Virus record (IMG/VR): IMGVR_UViG_3300042922_000902
Coordinates: 1-29,661 of that record
Reading direction: 5' to 3' (one strand)
Source of the DNA: a virus
DNA: 29,661 nt
Part shown: piece by piece, positions 7,781 to 16,134 of the stretch
How the letters are laid out: every line of letters starts with the position of its first letter
How positions within the stretch are numbered: the stretch's first letter is position 1
Made by a program: the position numbers and the translations under genes
Notes under the pieces: generated by a model
The model's database searches: none
Told to the model about the DNA's origin: nothing
The model's input: only the letters and a program-made list of their open reading frames with translations

Positions 7781-8437
7781 ATGTTAAAAAAAGAATTAGC
7801 AGAGTTATTAAAATCTGCAAAAGACGATGACAACATTGATGAAGCAATATCTAAAAGTGAATTAGGTAAGGCACTTACAAATAGTGGTTTAACCCTTGAT
7901 GCTTTTAAAAACAAAGTATCAACAGATGCTGCTTTTAAAAGTTTTATGGATAGTGAAAAAGATAAACATCTTCAAAAAGGAATTGAAACTTATAAAACTA
8001 ATAACCTTCAAAAGCTTGTGGATGAAGAATATAAAAAACAACATCCAGAAGCTGATCCTAAGGATACAAAACTTGCTGAAATGGAAAGAAAAATTCAGCA
8101 AATGGAAAAAGATACTTTAAAGAAAGACTTAACTAATAAGGCTTTAAAGTTCGCGACTGAAAAAAAACTACCAGTAGAATTAATTGATTTTATTGTTGGT
8201 AATGATGAAGCTGCAACTACAGCAAATTTAGAGAAATTGGCTCAAATTTTTACAACCCATGATGAATCAATTAAAAAAGAAATATTAAAAGACAATACTT
8301 ATGTTCCACCAGCTGGGGGTGGGGCACATTTAACAGAAAATCCTTGGAGTAAAGATCATTATAACTTAACAATGCAAGGTAAAATTTTAAGAGAAAACCC
8401 AGAACTTGCAAAAAAATATATGGCAGAAGCCAAATAG
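7781..8437 (+). CDS. Capsid scaffolding protein (GP20/DUF4355-like)
   Basis: A 218-residue, Lys/Glu-rich, largely helical protein directly before the major capsid gene, which is where scaffold genes sit. Scaffolds guide capsid protein into a prohead and are lost or cut before DNA entry. The middle (about 70-115; KLAEMERKIQQMEKDTLKKDL) is a coiled coil, and the C-terminal part with VPPAGGGAH and NPWSKDHYNLTMQGKIL is typical of the DUF4355/GP20 group. ATG 7781 follows AGGAGG (7766-7771) after an A/T-rich leader. Confidence 0.85.
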   Translation: MLKKELAELLKSAKDDDNIDEAISKSELGKALTNSGLTLDAFKNKVSTDAAFKSFMDSEKDKHLQKGIETYKTNNLQKLVDEEYKKQHPEADPKDTKLAEMERKIQQMEKDTLKKDLTNKALKFATEKKLPVELIDFIVGNDEAATTANLEKLAQIFTTHDESIKKEILKDNTYVPPAGGGAHLTENPWSKDHYNLTMQGKILRENPELAKKYMAEAK

Positions 8438-8454
8438 AAAGGAAATGATATAAA

Positions 8455-9411
8455 ATGCCAACAACACAAATATCAGATATAATCGTACCTGAGGTATTTA
8501 ATCCTTATGTAACACAAAAAACAATGGAGCTTTCAGCACTTTATAATAGTGGCATAATTTCAAATGATCCAGAATTAGATGCACTTGCTGCAAGCGGCGG
8601 CAAAATTTTAAACATGCCATACTTTAATGATTTAAGTGGTGATGATGAAGTACTCTCAGACAGTGGGGCATTAACACCTGAAAAAATTTCAGCAGGACAA
8701 GACCAAGCAGTACTTTTAATGAGAGGTAAAGCGTGGAGTGTAAATGACTTAGCTAAAGCTCTTTCTGGTGCGGATCCAATGGCTGCCATAGGAGACTTAG
8801 TTGCTGGATATTGGGCTAGACAGATGCAGAAAACTTTAATTTCTATTTTAAAGGGTGCTTTTGGGGCTGCTAGCATGGCCGGAAATGTTTCAGATATATC
8901 TGCATTGGCTAGTGGCGCAGAATTAATAGGCGCATCAACCTTTATAGATGCATCACAAAAATTAGGAGATGCAAAAGAAAAACTTACTGCAGTTGGAATG
9001 CACTCAGCTGTAGTTGCATATTTAGCAAAACAAGATCTAATTCAAACTATAAGAGATAGCCAGGGAAATGTAGTCCTTAAAACATACATGGGAAAAACAA
9101 TTATAGAAGATGATGGCTGCCCTGTAGATGCTGGAGTATATACAACTTACTTGTTTGGACAAGGCGCTGTTGGGTTAGGTAATGGCAATGCACCGGTGCC
9201 AACAGAAACAGATAGAGACACTTTGGCTGGTAATGATATTCTGATTAATAGAAAGCACTTTATTTTGCACCCAAGAGGAATAAAATTCACAAGTGCAAGT
9301 GTAGTAGGCGCTTCACCAACAAACACTGAATTATCAACAGCTACAAATTGGGAAAGAGTATATGAGAACAAAGCAATAAGAATTGTAGAATTTAAACATA
9401 AAATAGCTTAG
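8455..9411 (+). CDS. Major capsid protein
   Basis: A 318-residue protein starting MPTTQISDIIVPEVFNPYV, the common opening of coat proteins from Listeria, Clostridium and Bacillus siphophages, followed by SALYNSGIISNDPELDALA and the Gly/Ala-rich stretch GDLVAGYWARQMQKTLISIL (about 116-140). Position between scaffold and head-tail connector supports the call. Such coat proteins have the HK97 fold (family knowledge, not visible here). Codons are more varied and GC-richer than in neighbouring genes, as expected for the most highly expressed phage gene. The stop codon lies inside the stem of a terminator. Confidence 0.88.
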   Translation: MPTTQISDIIVPEVFNPYVTQKTMELSALYNSGIISNDPELDALAASGGKILNMPYFNDLSGDDEVLSDSGALTPEKISAGQDQAVLLMRGKAWSVNDLAKALSGADPMAAIGDLVAGYWARQMQKTLISILKGAFGAASMAGNVSDISALASGAELIGASTFIDASQKLGDAKEKLTAVGMHSAVVAYLAKQDLIQTIRDSQGNVVLKTYMGKTIIEDDGCPVDAGVYTTYLFGQGAVGLGNGNAPVPTETDRDTLAGNDILINRKHFILHPRGIKFTSASVVGASPTNTELSTATNWERVYENKAIRIVEFKHKIA

Positions 9412-9436
9412 GAATATTTCTTAAGCTATTTTTTTT
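9400..9436 (+). terminator. Terminator after major capsid gene
   Basis: A 15-position stem (9400-9414 with 9418-9432; one G-T), core AATAGCTTA/TAAGCTATT, 3-base loop, then TTTTTTTT. It overlaps the capsid stop codon and would make capsid mRNA end here preferentially. Confidence 0.8.
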
Positions 9437-9454
9437 ACAGGGAGGTATTTTTAT

Positions 9455-9655
9455 ATGGGATTAGCAGGTTTTAATCTTAGACGCAGAGAACAGGATAAAA
9501 AAACAACGGAATTCATTGATTATGACAATTTGACATTAAATGACTTGAAACAAATTGCAAAGAATAAGAATATGGACGGTTACTCTAACATGAAGAAAGA
9601 TGTTCTTATAGCCGAATTAAAAAAAATAGAGACTGAGGTCGAAGGTGAAAAATAA
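9455..9655 (+). CDS. Small protein with HeH/SAP-like (Rho N-like) domain
   Basis: 66 residues. The stretch LTLNDLKQIAKNKNMDG and the following MKKDVLIAELKK (about 27-57) match the helix-extended-helix pattern of HeH/SAP/Rho-N domains, which bind nucleic acid. Small HeH proteins are often found between capsid and connector genes of Gram-positive phages, role unknown. ATG 9455 follows GGGAGG (9439-9444). Its stop overlaps the start of the connector gene (AATAATGG), so the two are co-translated. Confidence 0.65.
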   Translation: MGLAGFNLRRREQDKKTTEFIDYDNLTLNDLKQIAKNKNMDGYSNMKKDVLIAELKKIETEVEGEK

Positions 9656-9951
9656 TGGCTGTTTTAGATGATTTAAAAATACTCACAAATATGAATGAAA
9701 GTATTTTAAATATTTATATTCGACGTGCTGATACAGCTATAAGAAATTATTTAAATATTGATGATACTGTTGATATTGAAACCAATTATCCTGATGCGGT
9801 TATTGAATATGTGACTGAATGTTTAACTAAGAAAGGCAATGAGGGAATTAAACAATTCACTCAAGGCGGCAGGCAGGGAACTTATGACAGTGGATTAAAT
9901 GAAGATGTTAAAGCTCTTTTGCCACCACCATTTGCTCGTATGATGGGGTGA
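9655..9951 (+). CDS. Head-tail connector (gp6/gp15-like)
   Basis: A 98-residue helical protein with ILNIYIRRADTAIRNYLN (about 17-34), the typical first helices of the gp6-like connector family, and DAVIEYVTECL later. It would sit under the portal and extend the DNA channel. Order (capsid, HeH, connector, head closure, gp10, terminator, tube) is that of standard siphophages. Confidence 0.8.
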   Translation: MAVLDDLKILTNMNESILNIYIRRADTAIRNYLNIDDTVDIETNYPDAVIEYVTECLTKKGNEGIKQFTQGGRQGTYDSGLNEDVKALLPPPFARMMG

Positions 9952-9955
9952 TTTT

Positions 9956-10279
9956 ATGTATTGTAATAAATATGGTTTAGAAATATACCAAACAGTTAGT
10001 ATCCCAGATTCACACGGAGATCCTCAAGAAGTACTTCAGGAAGTGAAAACAAATATTAACTGTGATATGCAGCCATATAGCACAGAAAAATTGCAAAAGG
10101 ATTATGGGTTTAATATTGAAGTCACAAAGCGTGTTTTCATGGACCTGGATATAAATATAGTTGACTTAGCTGAAAAAGATAAGAAAACGTTAATTTTAAA
10201 AGATGGGGATATAAGCTATGAAATACGAAAAATCATCCCTTGGGATAACTACATGGAAGTGATGTGCTATGGCGTTTAA
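9956..10279 (+). CDS. Head closure / head-tail adaptor protein
   Basis: 107 residues with the beta-rich pattern of SPP1 gp16-type stoppers: NINCDMQPYSTEKLQKDYG (about 35-53), then IKRVFMDL-like strands and YEIRKIIPWDNYMEVM near the end. It would close the filled head and receive the tail. It overlaps the following gp10-like gene by 11 bases. Family assignment rests on these motifs and on gene order; a search would decide between the head-closure subfamilies. Confidence 0.7.
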   Translation: MYCNKYGLEIYQTVSIPDSHGDPQEVLQEVKTNINCDMQPYSTEKLQKDYGFNIEVTKRVFMDLDINIVDLAEKDKKTLILKDGDISYEIRKIIPWDNYMEVMCYGV

Positions 10280-10598
10280 ATCAAATTTAAATAATGTTCT
10301 AGATTCATATAAGGAAGCTAAAAAAGAGGCATTAAATAATATTGGTATCTTGGGGACTGCTGAGGCCCAATTAAGAGCAACAGTACTTACTGGAAATATG
10401 AGAAGAAGCACAACATTTGACATACTTAATGAAAATGAAGTTGATATTGGAACTACTAGTGAGGCTCCATATGCGGTATATGTTGAAAAAGGCTCAAGCA
10501 AACAGAAAGCACAACCTTTTATTGAGCCTGCAATAATGGACAATGCAAAAAAAATTGGAGATATAACAGGACAGGCTCTCAAAGTTAAAATGGGGTGA
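10269..10598 (+). CDS. HK97 gp10-like tail completion protein
   Basis: 109 residues. The motif LTGNMRRSTTFDIL (about 41-54) followed by APYAVYVEKGSS and QPFIEPAI (about 67-88) is the signature of the HK97 gp10 family, which takes part in head-tail joining or tail completion. It starts inside the preceding gene and ends five bases before the next start. Confidence 0.85.
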   Translation: MAFKSNLNNVLDSYKEAKKEALNNIGILGTAEAQLRATVLTGNMRRSTTFDILNENEVDIGTTSEAPYAVYVEKGSSKQKAQPFIEPAIMDNAKKIGDITGQALKVKMG

Positions 10599-10602
10599 TT
10601 AA

Positions 10603-10971
10603 TTGGTAGATTTATATGATTATGTAATTGAAAAAATGAAAGATGTTGGACCAAAACCATATACAGATTATATTCCGAGTGATGCCCCATACCCAAGGAT
10701 ACAAATTAAGTTCCCCAACACATTACCTAATGGTTGGAGCGAATTGAATTTGTTTGAAATTGATATTTGGGATAAGAATCATTCAAAAGTACAGGTTGAA
10801 AGTATAGCAGACAGTATTGATAAAATTTATAAGAGACTAAATGAAACTACAAGCGATTTCTGTGTTCAGATTTTTAGGAACACACCATATAAGTTAAATA
10901 TTCCGGATCCTGATTCCGAAATCAGGAGGAGGCAATTACGATATATTATAAAGATTTATAGAAAGGAATGA
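10603..10971 (+). CDS. Tail terminator-like protein
   Basis: 122 residues beginning at TTG 10603, chosen because GGGGTGA (10592-10598) sits 4-5 bases upstream; no ATG fits. The alpha/beta layout, with YPRIQIKFPN, ELNLFEIDIWDKN (about 46-58) and a C-terminal RRRQLRYIIKIYRKE, resembles SPP1 gp17/lambda gpU-type terminators that cap the tail tube. Placement directly before the tube gene supports this. Confidence 0.7.
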   Translation: MVDLYDYVIEKMKDVGPKPYTDYIPSDAPYPRIQIKFPNTLPNGWSELNLFEIDIWDKNHSKVQVESIADSIDKIYKRLNETTSDFCVQIFRNTPYKLNIPDPDSEIRRRQLRYIIKIYRKE

Positions 10972-10976
10972 TATAA

Positions 10977-11864
10977 ATGCCAATAGATACAAGTAATGTG
11001 ACGACTACAGGTTTTAATGAGAAAACCATGAATCATTTGCTCTTGGATGCAGGCGCACTATATAAAAATTTTGGTTTACCTGATCAGGCAATTATAGGCG
11101 CAACTTCCGGAGGAAATGAATTTGATGCAAAGGCAAAAATAAGACAGATAAAAGTTGATGGAGTTAAGGCTGCTAATGCAAAGGGATTAGAAGTTATTGA
11201 CGATATAACAACCACATTAAAGTGCAAATTCCTTGAAATAACTGAGGAAGTCCTAAAAAATACTTTAATTGCAGATGTGGATACTACGTCTGATTCAAAT
11301 TATGATATTTTAACTGGAAAAACTGTAATTGAAGACAGTGATTATATAAAGAATATTGCCTGGGTTGGAACTATTTCCGGAAGTGGCAAACCTATCATAA
11401 TTTTAATCGAAAATGCTTTATGCCTTGATGGCTTACAATTAAAAGCTGAGGATAGCAAAGATAATACTTTGGATGTTACCTTTACAGCTCACGCAGATCC
11501 AACAACACCAAAGCAGCTTCCATATAAAATTTACTATCCAAAACTCGTTGATATGGTGGCATTTAATTTGGTTAGTGCTGCAGTTAGCGCTGGCAAGGTA
11601 GTACTAACAATGAGTGATACAGTAGCTGCTACAATTCCATTCGATGGGTTTGTGGTTACTGTTGCAGGATTAAGTGATGTAATTACAATTGCTACAATAG
11701 GAACTGATACAAAGACAATTGAGCTCACACTTACAACGGCACCAACAGTTGGACAGGCGGTTACAGTGGCATACACTAAACCTGTTGATACAATCAAGCA
11801 AGTACAGTCTGCTAGTGGTGTGGTATTGGAAAATATTGCAACTACAAGCGTGGCAAATATTTAA
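10977..11864 (+). CDS. Major tail tube protein with C-terminal Ig-like domain
   Basis: Residues 1 to about 185 are tube-like, with GGNEFDAKAKIRQIKVDGVKA giving the typical loop and strands, and KQLPYKIYYPK closing the domain. Residues about 190-295 form an added all-beta domain, rich in Thr/Val, with APTVGQAVTVAYTKPV and a QSASGVVLENIA-like end, resembling SwmB/bacterial Ig-like repeats that decorate tail tubes. Such domains project from the tail and are thought to aid weak binding to the cell surface. Strong hairpin terminator follows, as usual for a highly expressed protein. Confidence 0.85.
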   Translation: MPIDTSNVTTTGFNEKTMNHLLLDAGALYKNFGLPDQAIIGATSGGNEFDAKAKIRQIKVDGVKAANAKGLEVIDDITTTLKCKFLEITEEVLKNTLIADVDTTSDSNYDILTGKTVIEDSDYIKNIAWVGTISGSGKPIIILIENALCLDGLQLKAEDSKDNTLDVTFTAHADPTTPKQLPYKIYYPKLVDMVAFNLVSAAVSAGKVVLTMSDTVAATIPFDGFVVTVAGLSDVITIATIGTDTKTIELTLTTAPTVGQAVTVAYTKPVDTIKQVQSASGVVLENIATTSVANI

Positions 11865-11869
11865 TTTAG

Positions 11870-11893
11870 AGCACTCTTAACAGGGTGCTTTTT
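11870..11893 (+). terminator. Terminator after tail tube gene
   Basis: AGCACTCT (11870-11877), loop TAAC, AGGGTGCT (11882-11889), T-run. Eight paired positions with one G-T. Confidence 0.75.
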
Positions 11894-11913
11894 ATATTTA
11901 GGAGGCAAATAAT

Positions 11914-12237
11914 ATGGTTTCTACTGAAAAAGTTTTTGATATGTTGCCTATGGTAACAGATTTATACGACAAATTAGACTTAGATGGATATAGAAAAAAA
12001 ATAACAAAAGAAAATAAAAAAAATATAAATGCTAAGGATTTAGGAATAGATGTATTCAAATATATTTTAAAAAATTCAGGAAAAGTAAAAGAAGAAGTTT
12101 TTGAAATTGTATCTATATTTGAAGAAAAACCAATTGAGGAGGTTAAGGCTCAAAGTTTTTTATTAACCATAAATACCTTAAAAGAGATATTTGAGGATAA
12201 AGAAACTACGGATTTTTTAAAGCAAGCTATGGAATAG
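11914..12237 (+). CDS. Tail assembly chaperone, short form (gpG-like)
   Basis: 107-residue, helical, acidic protein in the position of lambda gpG, between tube and tape measure. ATG 11914 follows TAGGAGG (11899-11905). It coats the tape measure during tail assembly and is not part of the virion (family knowledge). A slippery heptamer close to its 3' end lets some ribosomes continue in the -1 frame, giving the longer GT form. Confidence 0.8.
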   Translation: MVSTEKVFDMLPMVTDLYDKLDLDGYRKKITKENKKNINAKDLGIDVFKYILKNSGKVKEEVFEIVSIFEEKPIEEVKAQSFLLTINTLKEIFEDKETTDFLKQAME

Positions 12238-12566
12238 GTTACTCAAGAACACTTTATCTGCTTCATAGCTATTATGGAATTAATTTCTATACAAAGATAA
12301 AATTAAAAACAATAACTAAGTTATTGATTGAAGCAAATAGTCAAGATGTTGAGAATAAATTATGGCAGCGCTGGTTGGTTGATTATGCAAGAATGGATGG
12401 TAAAACCTTTATTGGGTTTAAAGACTATAAAAAAGGATTATTAAAAGCACCTTCCTGCAATGAACAAAATTTATATACAACAAAAACAAAAGAAGAGATA
12501 TTCGCACAATCTGAAAAGATTATAGCAGCCTGGAAGAAAGGAGGGGAAAATTGTGGAACTATTTAG
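11914..12566 (+). CDS. Tail assembly chaperone, frameshifted long form (gpGT-like)
   Basis: Made by a -1 shift at 12213-12219: residues 1-102 come from the short form (11914-12219), then the -1 frame is read from 12219 to 12566, adding 115 residues for a total of 217. The second part (ending WLVDYARMDGKTFIGF, then APSCNEQ, then AAWKKG) has no ribosome site or good start of its own: its frame is open back across the end of the short form, and it has only a TTG at 12324. The T domain normally recruits tube protein to the tape measure. The product overlaps the tape measure start by 14 bases. Confidence 0.8.
12213..12219 (+). promoter_or_regulatory. Slippery heptamer T TTT TTA for -1 frameshift
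   Basis: In the zero frame this reads gaT TTT TTA aag, an exact X XXY YYZ slippery site six codons before the stop of the short chaperone. The -1 frame is open from here to 12566. Confidence 0.8.
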
Positions 12567-15500
12567 TGTTTTTGGTAGAGTAATTCTTAATGATAATGGA
12601 GTAGAAGACAAGCTTAAAAATATTACCGAAAAAGCTCAGGAGACAGATTCTAAACTATCCAATCTAGGTGAAAATATGATAAAGTTTGGTGAAGGATTAA
12701 TTAAAGTTGGTAAAAGCCTAGTAACACATATTACCCTTCCTCTTGCTGCTGCAGGTGCGGGCATGGTAAAACTTGCAGAAAAAGCAAGTGATTTAAATGA
12801 AGCACAGAATGTAATAGAAAATACATTTAAAAAATCTTCTAAAGCAATTGAGGAATGGACGAATACAACAGCCAATAGTGCAGGTATAAGTAAAACAGCT
12901 AGCAGCCAGTGGGTAGGATTCATGGGAGCTATGCTAAAGTCATCTGGAGTAACTGAGCAAAAAGCTGGAGATATGTCTAAGATGTTGGTGCAATTAACAG
13001 GTGATATGAGCTCTTTCTACAATATAGGGACTTCTGATATGTGGGAAAAGATTAGAGCTGGTATATCCGGGGAAACAATGCCCTTGAAACAACTCGGCAT
13101 AAATATGGATGTTGCTAACCTTGAGGCATATGCATTGTCAGAAGGAATTAAGAAGCCATATAAAGAGATGTCCCAATCTGAACAGACAATACTTAGATAT
13201 AATTACTTATTATCTGTTACAAAGGATGCCCAAGGAGATTTTGCTAGGACTCTTAATGATAGTTTTGCAAATCAAGGCAGAGTAGCAAAATTAAATCTTG
13301 AAACAATAGCTACTACTTTGGGAAGTAAATTTTTACCCTCAGTAATGCAAAGTACTAAGGGGCTCAATGATTATCTTGTAGCATTAAATAAAGCTCTGCA
13401 GGGAGAAAATCAGAGTAGTATACTTGGAACAGCCATTAATAATATTGCAAATGCCATAAATAAACTTACTCCAGAAAAAATACAAAATTTAGCTGGAATA
13501 GGTGGCGCATTAGCTGCATTAGGTCCTGGCATACTTGTTTTTGGTAAATTGACAGAAGCAACAGGCAAGTTTGAAAATGGCATTGGTAAAAGTATAGAAG
13601 GTATTAGTAAACTCAGTAAAGTTGGAGTTGTCAGTTTTAAAGGGCTTGGAAGTACAGCAAATGAAGCAATCACAAAACTTAGCAGTATGTCAGTTTTCGA
13701 AAAACTTAGTCCTAAAATCAAAGAACTAGGAAGTAACTTCGAGTGGATGACACAAAAAATAAGGTATGGCAGTAATATTAGTCCTGTTATTGACGGTATA
13801 AGCAGTAAAATTTCTGGAGGAGTATCTAAGGCATCTGGAATAATACCTCAAAGTGTGAAGAATATTTTTGGAACCATTTCAAAAACAATTGGTGCTGAGG
13901 CCCCAAAAATTAGTGCTGTTTTCGGCGATTTGGGAAGTAAAATATTTTCGGGATTACAGTTATTGGTTGGGTCAAGCTTAAAAATAATAGCTCCTGCAGC
14001 GCTTATAGGGGTATTATTATTAGGCCTTGGAGTAGCACAAACTCAATTTGGGGGCCAGTTAAATAGTTTTTTTGATATGATAATTAAAAAAGGCCCAGCT
14101 ATGATACAAAGTTTCACTGATGGTATTCTTGGAAAAATACCATTACTTATGTCTGCTGGTACAGCGCTACTAAGCAATCTTATACAAGCTATAATTACAA
14201 ATTTACCTACACTATTAAAAGCAGCTACTCAAATAATTAATGCTCTTGTAAATGGAATAGATCAGAATTTACCTATATTAATCCCAGAAATAGTACAGCT
14301 CATTCAAATCATTTTAACTGCAATAGTGGATAATTTACCTACTATTGTAATGGCAGGAGTAAAAATAATTGTATCTTTAGTTCAAGGCATAAGCAATAAT
14401 ATAACTCAAATTGTTGATGTTATTATTAAAGTTGTAACTGAAATAATAAAGATATTGGCTCAAAATGCACCATTATTAATTCAAGCAGGAATACAAATTC
14501 TTGTTGCTATTATACAGGGCTTATCTAAGGCAATTCCACAATTAGTTGCATCACTTCCTCAAATAGTGCAAGCTATATGGAACGGTTTAAAAGCTGTTAA
14601 TTGGGGTGAACTCGGAGGTAATATCATAGATGGTATTATCGCCGGATTAAAAGCTGCTGGCGGTGGAATTTTAAATACTTTAAAAGCTATAGCCGGGGAT
14701 GCCCTTAATGGAGTAAAGGCATTACTTGGAATACATTCTCCGTCAAGGGTTTTTCGTGATGAAATTGGTAAAAATATTAGTCTTGGTATAGCAGAAGGTA
14801 TTAATGATGTTGACTTTATGCAATCACTGACTGATGCATTTAATAATACTGATGATCCAACACAAGCTGCAAAAAAGGTAGCTGATTTAGTATCTGAAAA
14901 AATTAAAAGTATAAAAGATGAATCTACTAAGAATATAAAAGATTTAAATAATGAACTTTCTAATCTTAGCAATGAGGAATCCGTTGCCCTTAGAGGAGTA
15001 AAAGGTAGTTCTAGATATGCTATTCAGGATGAGTATAATGAAAAAAAGAAAACTATAAAAGATGAAATTCAACTCCGGAAAGACCAGGCTGATAAGGAAA
15101 TTGAAGAAATCCAACGTATTGGTAAAATGTCTAAAGAAGCCTTATCGCAGGAATTAGAGGATAGAAAAAGCTTCGTTGAAAGTGTAAATGAATTAAGTAA
15201 CCAAATATTAGAGGCACTAAAGAAAAAATACTCCGATGAAGAAAAGGCTCAGGAGGATTCCTTAAATGAGGAATTGGACAATTTAGATAAGTGGAAAGAT
15301 GCAAGTGAAAAAGCAATAGATGATGTTGCTAATGCAAGGATAGTAGCTTTGCAGGCTGAAAGTGATGCATTGGATAAGCAACAGAAAATGCAGGACAGAG
15401 CAGAAAGCAATCAAAATGATTTAAATAATATTAATAAACTTAAAAGCAGCCTTGCATATGAACATAATGATTATAATAAAGCAGAAATTCAAAAACAATT

Positions 15501-16125
15501 AGATCAGGCTACTGCAGATTATAATAAAAAATTACAGCAACAAGCTATTGAAGATAAGAAAGATTCCCTAAAAAAACAAATGGATACTATAAAGGCTGAT
15601 GCAGATAAGCAAAAGCAGGACATTGAAAATATTTATAATACACAAAAGACTTATTTACAAAAAGGGCTTTCAGACTTAAAGAATTTTTATGATAAAAAGC
15701 TTTCAGATGCAAACTTAAATGCTGAAGCTGAAAAAATGATTATGCAAAATAACCAGGATGAAATTGTAGCCTTATTGAATTCCTATGGAGATCAGTATAA
15801 GGCAGCTGGGCAAACATTGGGTGATAGACTTGCTGAAGGATTTAAGCCGGCAATAGATAATATAAAAAATATGATTTCAAGTATAACTGCTGAAATTAGT
15901 TCCGCAAGGGACAGTGCTTTAAGTGTTATGCAAATGGCGGATGTAGCAGTAGGAGAAAATAATAAACCATCTTCAAATACACAAAACGCTGTTACAAATA
16001 ATTCAAAGACTTCAGTAACAAATAATTTCAATTTTACTCATAATAGCCCTGCCAAGGCAAGCCCGGCAGAGCAAAGACAACAAGATGAAGTTTTATTCAG
16101 GAAAGCAATTTTTACTGTTAGTTAA
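12553..16125 (+). CDS. Tape measure protein
   Basis: 1190 residues, the longest gene here, as expected for the tail length ruler (about 0.15 nm per residue gives roughly 180 nm). The start is GTG 12553 after GGAGGGG (12539-12545). From the N-terminus: helical region with Ser/Ala-rich AQNVIENTFKKS and DMSSFYNIGTSDMW motifs common in TMPs; a hydrophobic segment IIAPAALIGVLLLGLGVAQ (about 477-495) and seven 22-residue hydrophobic repeats (528-681); the conserved GIHSPSRVFRDEIGKNISLG motif (about 728-747); then long charged coiled coils (about 770-1120). The hydrophobic part probably inserts into the cell membrane during DNA entry. No peptidase domain seen. Confidence 0.95.
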   Translation: MELFSVFGRVILNDNGVEDKLKNITEKAQETDSKLSNLGENMIKFGEGLIKVGKSLVTHITLPLAAAGAGMVKLAEKASDLNEAQNVIENTFKKSSKAIEEWTNTTANSAGISKTASSQWVGFMGAMLKSSGVTEQKAGDMSKMLVQLTGDMSSFYNIGTSDMWEKIRAGISGETMPLKQLGINMDVANLEAYALSEGIKKPYKEMSQSEQTILRYNYLLSVTKDAQGDFARTLNDSFANQGRVAKLNLETIATTLGSKFLPSVMQSTKGLNDYLVALNKALQGENQSSILGTAINNIANAINKLTPEKIQNLAGIGGALAALGPGILVFGKLTEATGKFENGIGKSIEGISKLSKVGVVSFKGLGSTANEAITKLSSMSVFEKLSPKIKELGSNFEWMTQKIRYGSNISPVIDGISSKISGGVSKASGIIPQSVKNIFGTISKTIGAEAPKISAVFGDLGSKIFSGLQLLVGSSLKIIAPAALIGVLLLGLGVAQTQFGGQLNSFFDMIIKKGPAMIQSFTDGILGKIPLLMSAGTALLSNLIQAIITNLPTLLKAATQIINALVNGIDQNLPILIPEIVQLIQIILTAIVDNLPTIVMAGVKIIVSLVQGISNNITQIVDVIIKVVTEIIKILAQNAPLLIQAGIQILVAIIQGLSKAIPQLVASLPQIVQAIWNGLKAVNWGELGGNIIDGIIAGLKAAGGGILNTLKAIAGDALNGVKALLGIHSPSRVFRDEIGKNISLGIAEGINDVDFMQSLTDAFNNTDDPTQAAKKVADLVSEKIKSIKDESTKNIKDLNNELSNLSNEESVALRGVKGSSRYAIQDEYNEKKKTIKDEIQLRKDQADKEIEEIQRIGKMSKEALSQELEDRKSFVESVNELSNQILEALKKKYSDEEKAQEDSLNEELDNLDKWKDASEKAIDDVANARIVALQAESDALDKQQKMQDRAESNQNDLNNINKLKSSLAYEHNDYNKAEIQKQLDQATADYNKKLQQQAIEDKKDSLKKQMDTIKADADKQKQDIENIYNTQKTYLQKGLSDLKNFYDKKLSDANLNAEAEKMIMQNNQDEIVALLNSYGDQYKAAGQTLGDRLAEGFKPAIDNIKNMISSITAEISSARDSALSVMQMADVAVGENNKPSSNTQNAVTNNSKTSVTNNFNFTHNSPAKASPAEQRQQDEVLFRKAIFTVS
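14134..14595 (+). repeat. Seven 22-residue tandem repeats in the tape measure protein
   Basis: Residues 528-681 divide exactly into seven units of 22 residues without insertions. Each opens with a pattern like N-[LIA]-P, for example NLPTLLKAATQIINALVNGI and NLPTIVMAGVKIIVSLVQGI, and ends with a polar pair. Five units carry Pro at position 3 exactly or nearly so. The DNA itself is not noticeably repetitive, so the repeats are old or under protein-level selection. Confidence 0.8.
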
Positions 16126-16134
16126 GGTGATGAT

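Noticed and set aside
10196-10696. 166-codon minus-strand frame across connector genes
   Set aside because: Lies wholly opposite three well-supported + strand genes with family motifs; no ribosome site.
12324-12566. Independent 80-residue gene after the tail chaperone
   Set aside because: No ribosome site; its frame is open upstream to the slippery site, so it is the frameshifted end of the GT product.
14559-14972. 137-codon minus-strand frame inside the tape measure gene
   Set aside because: Shadow of a long certain gene; no start signal.
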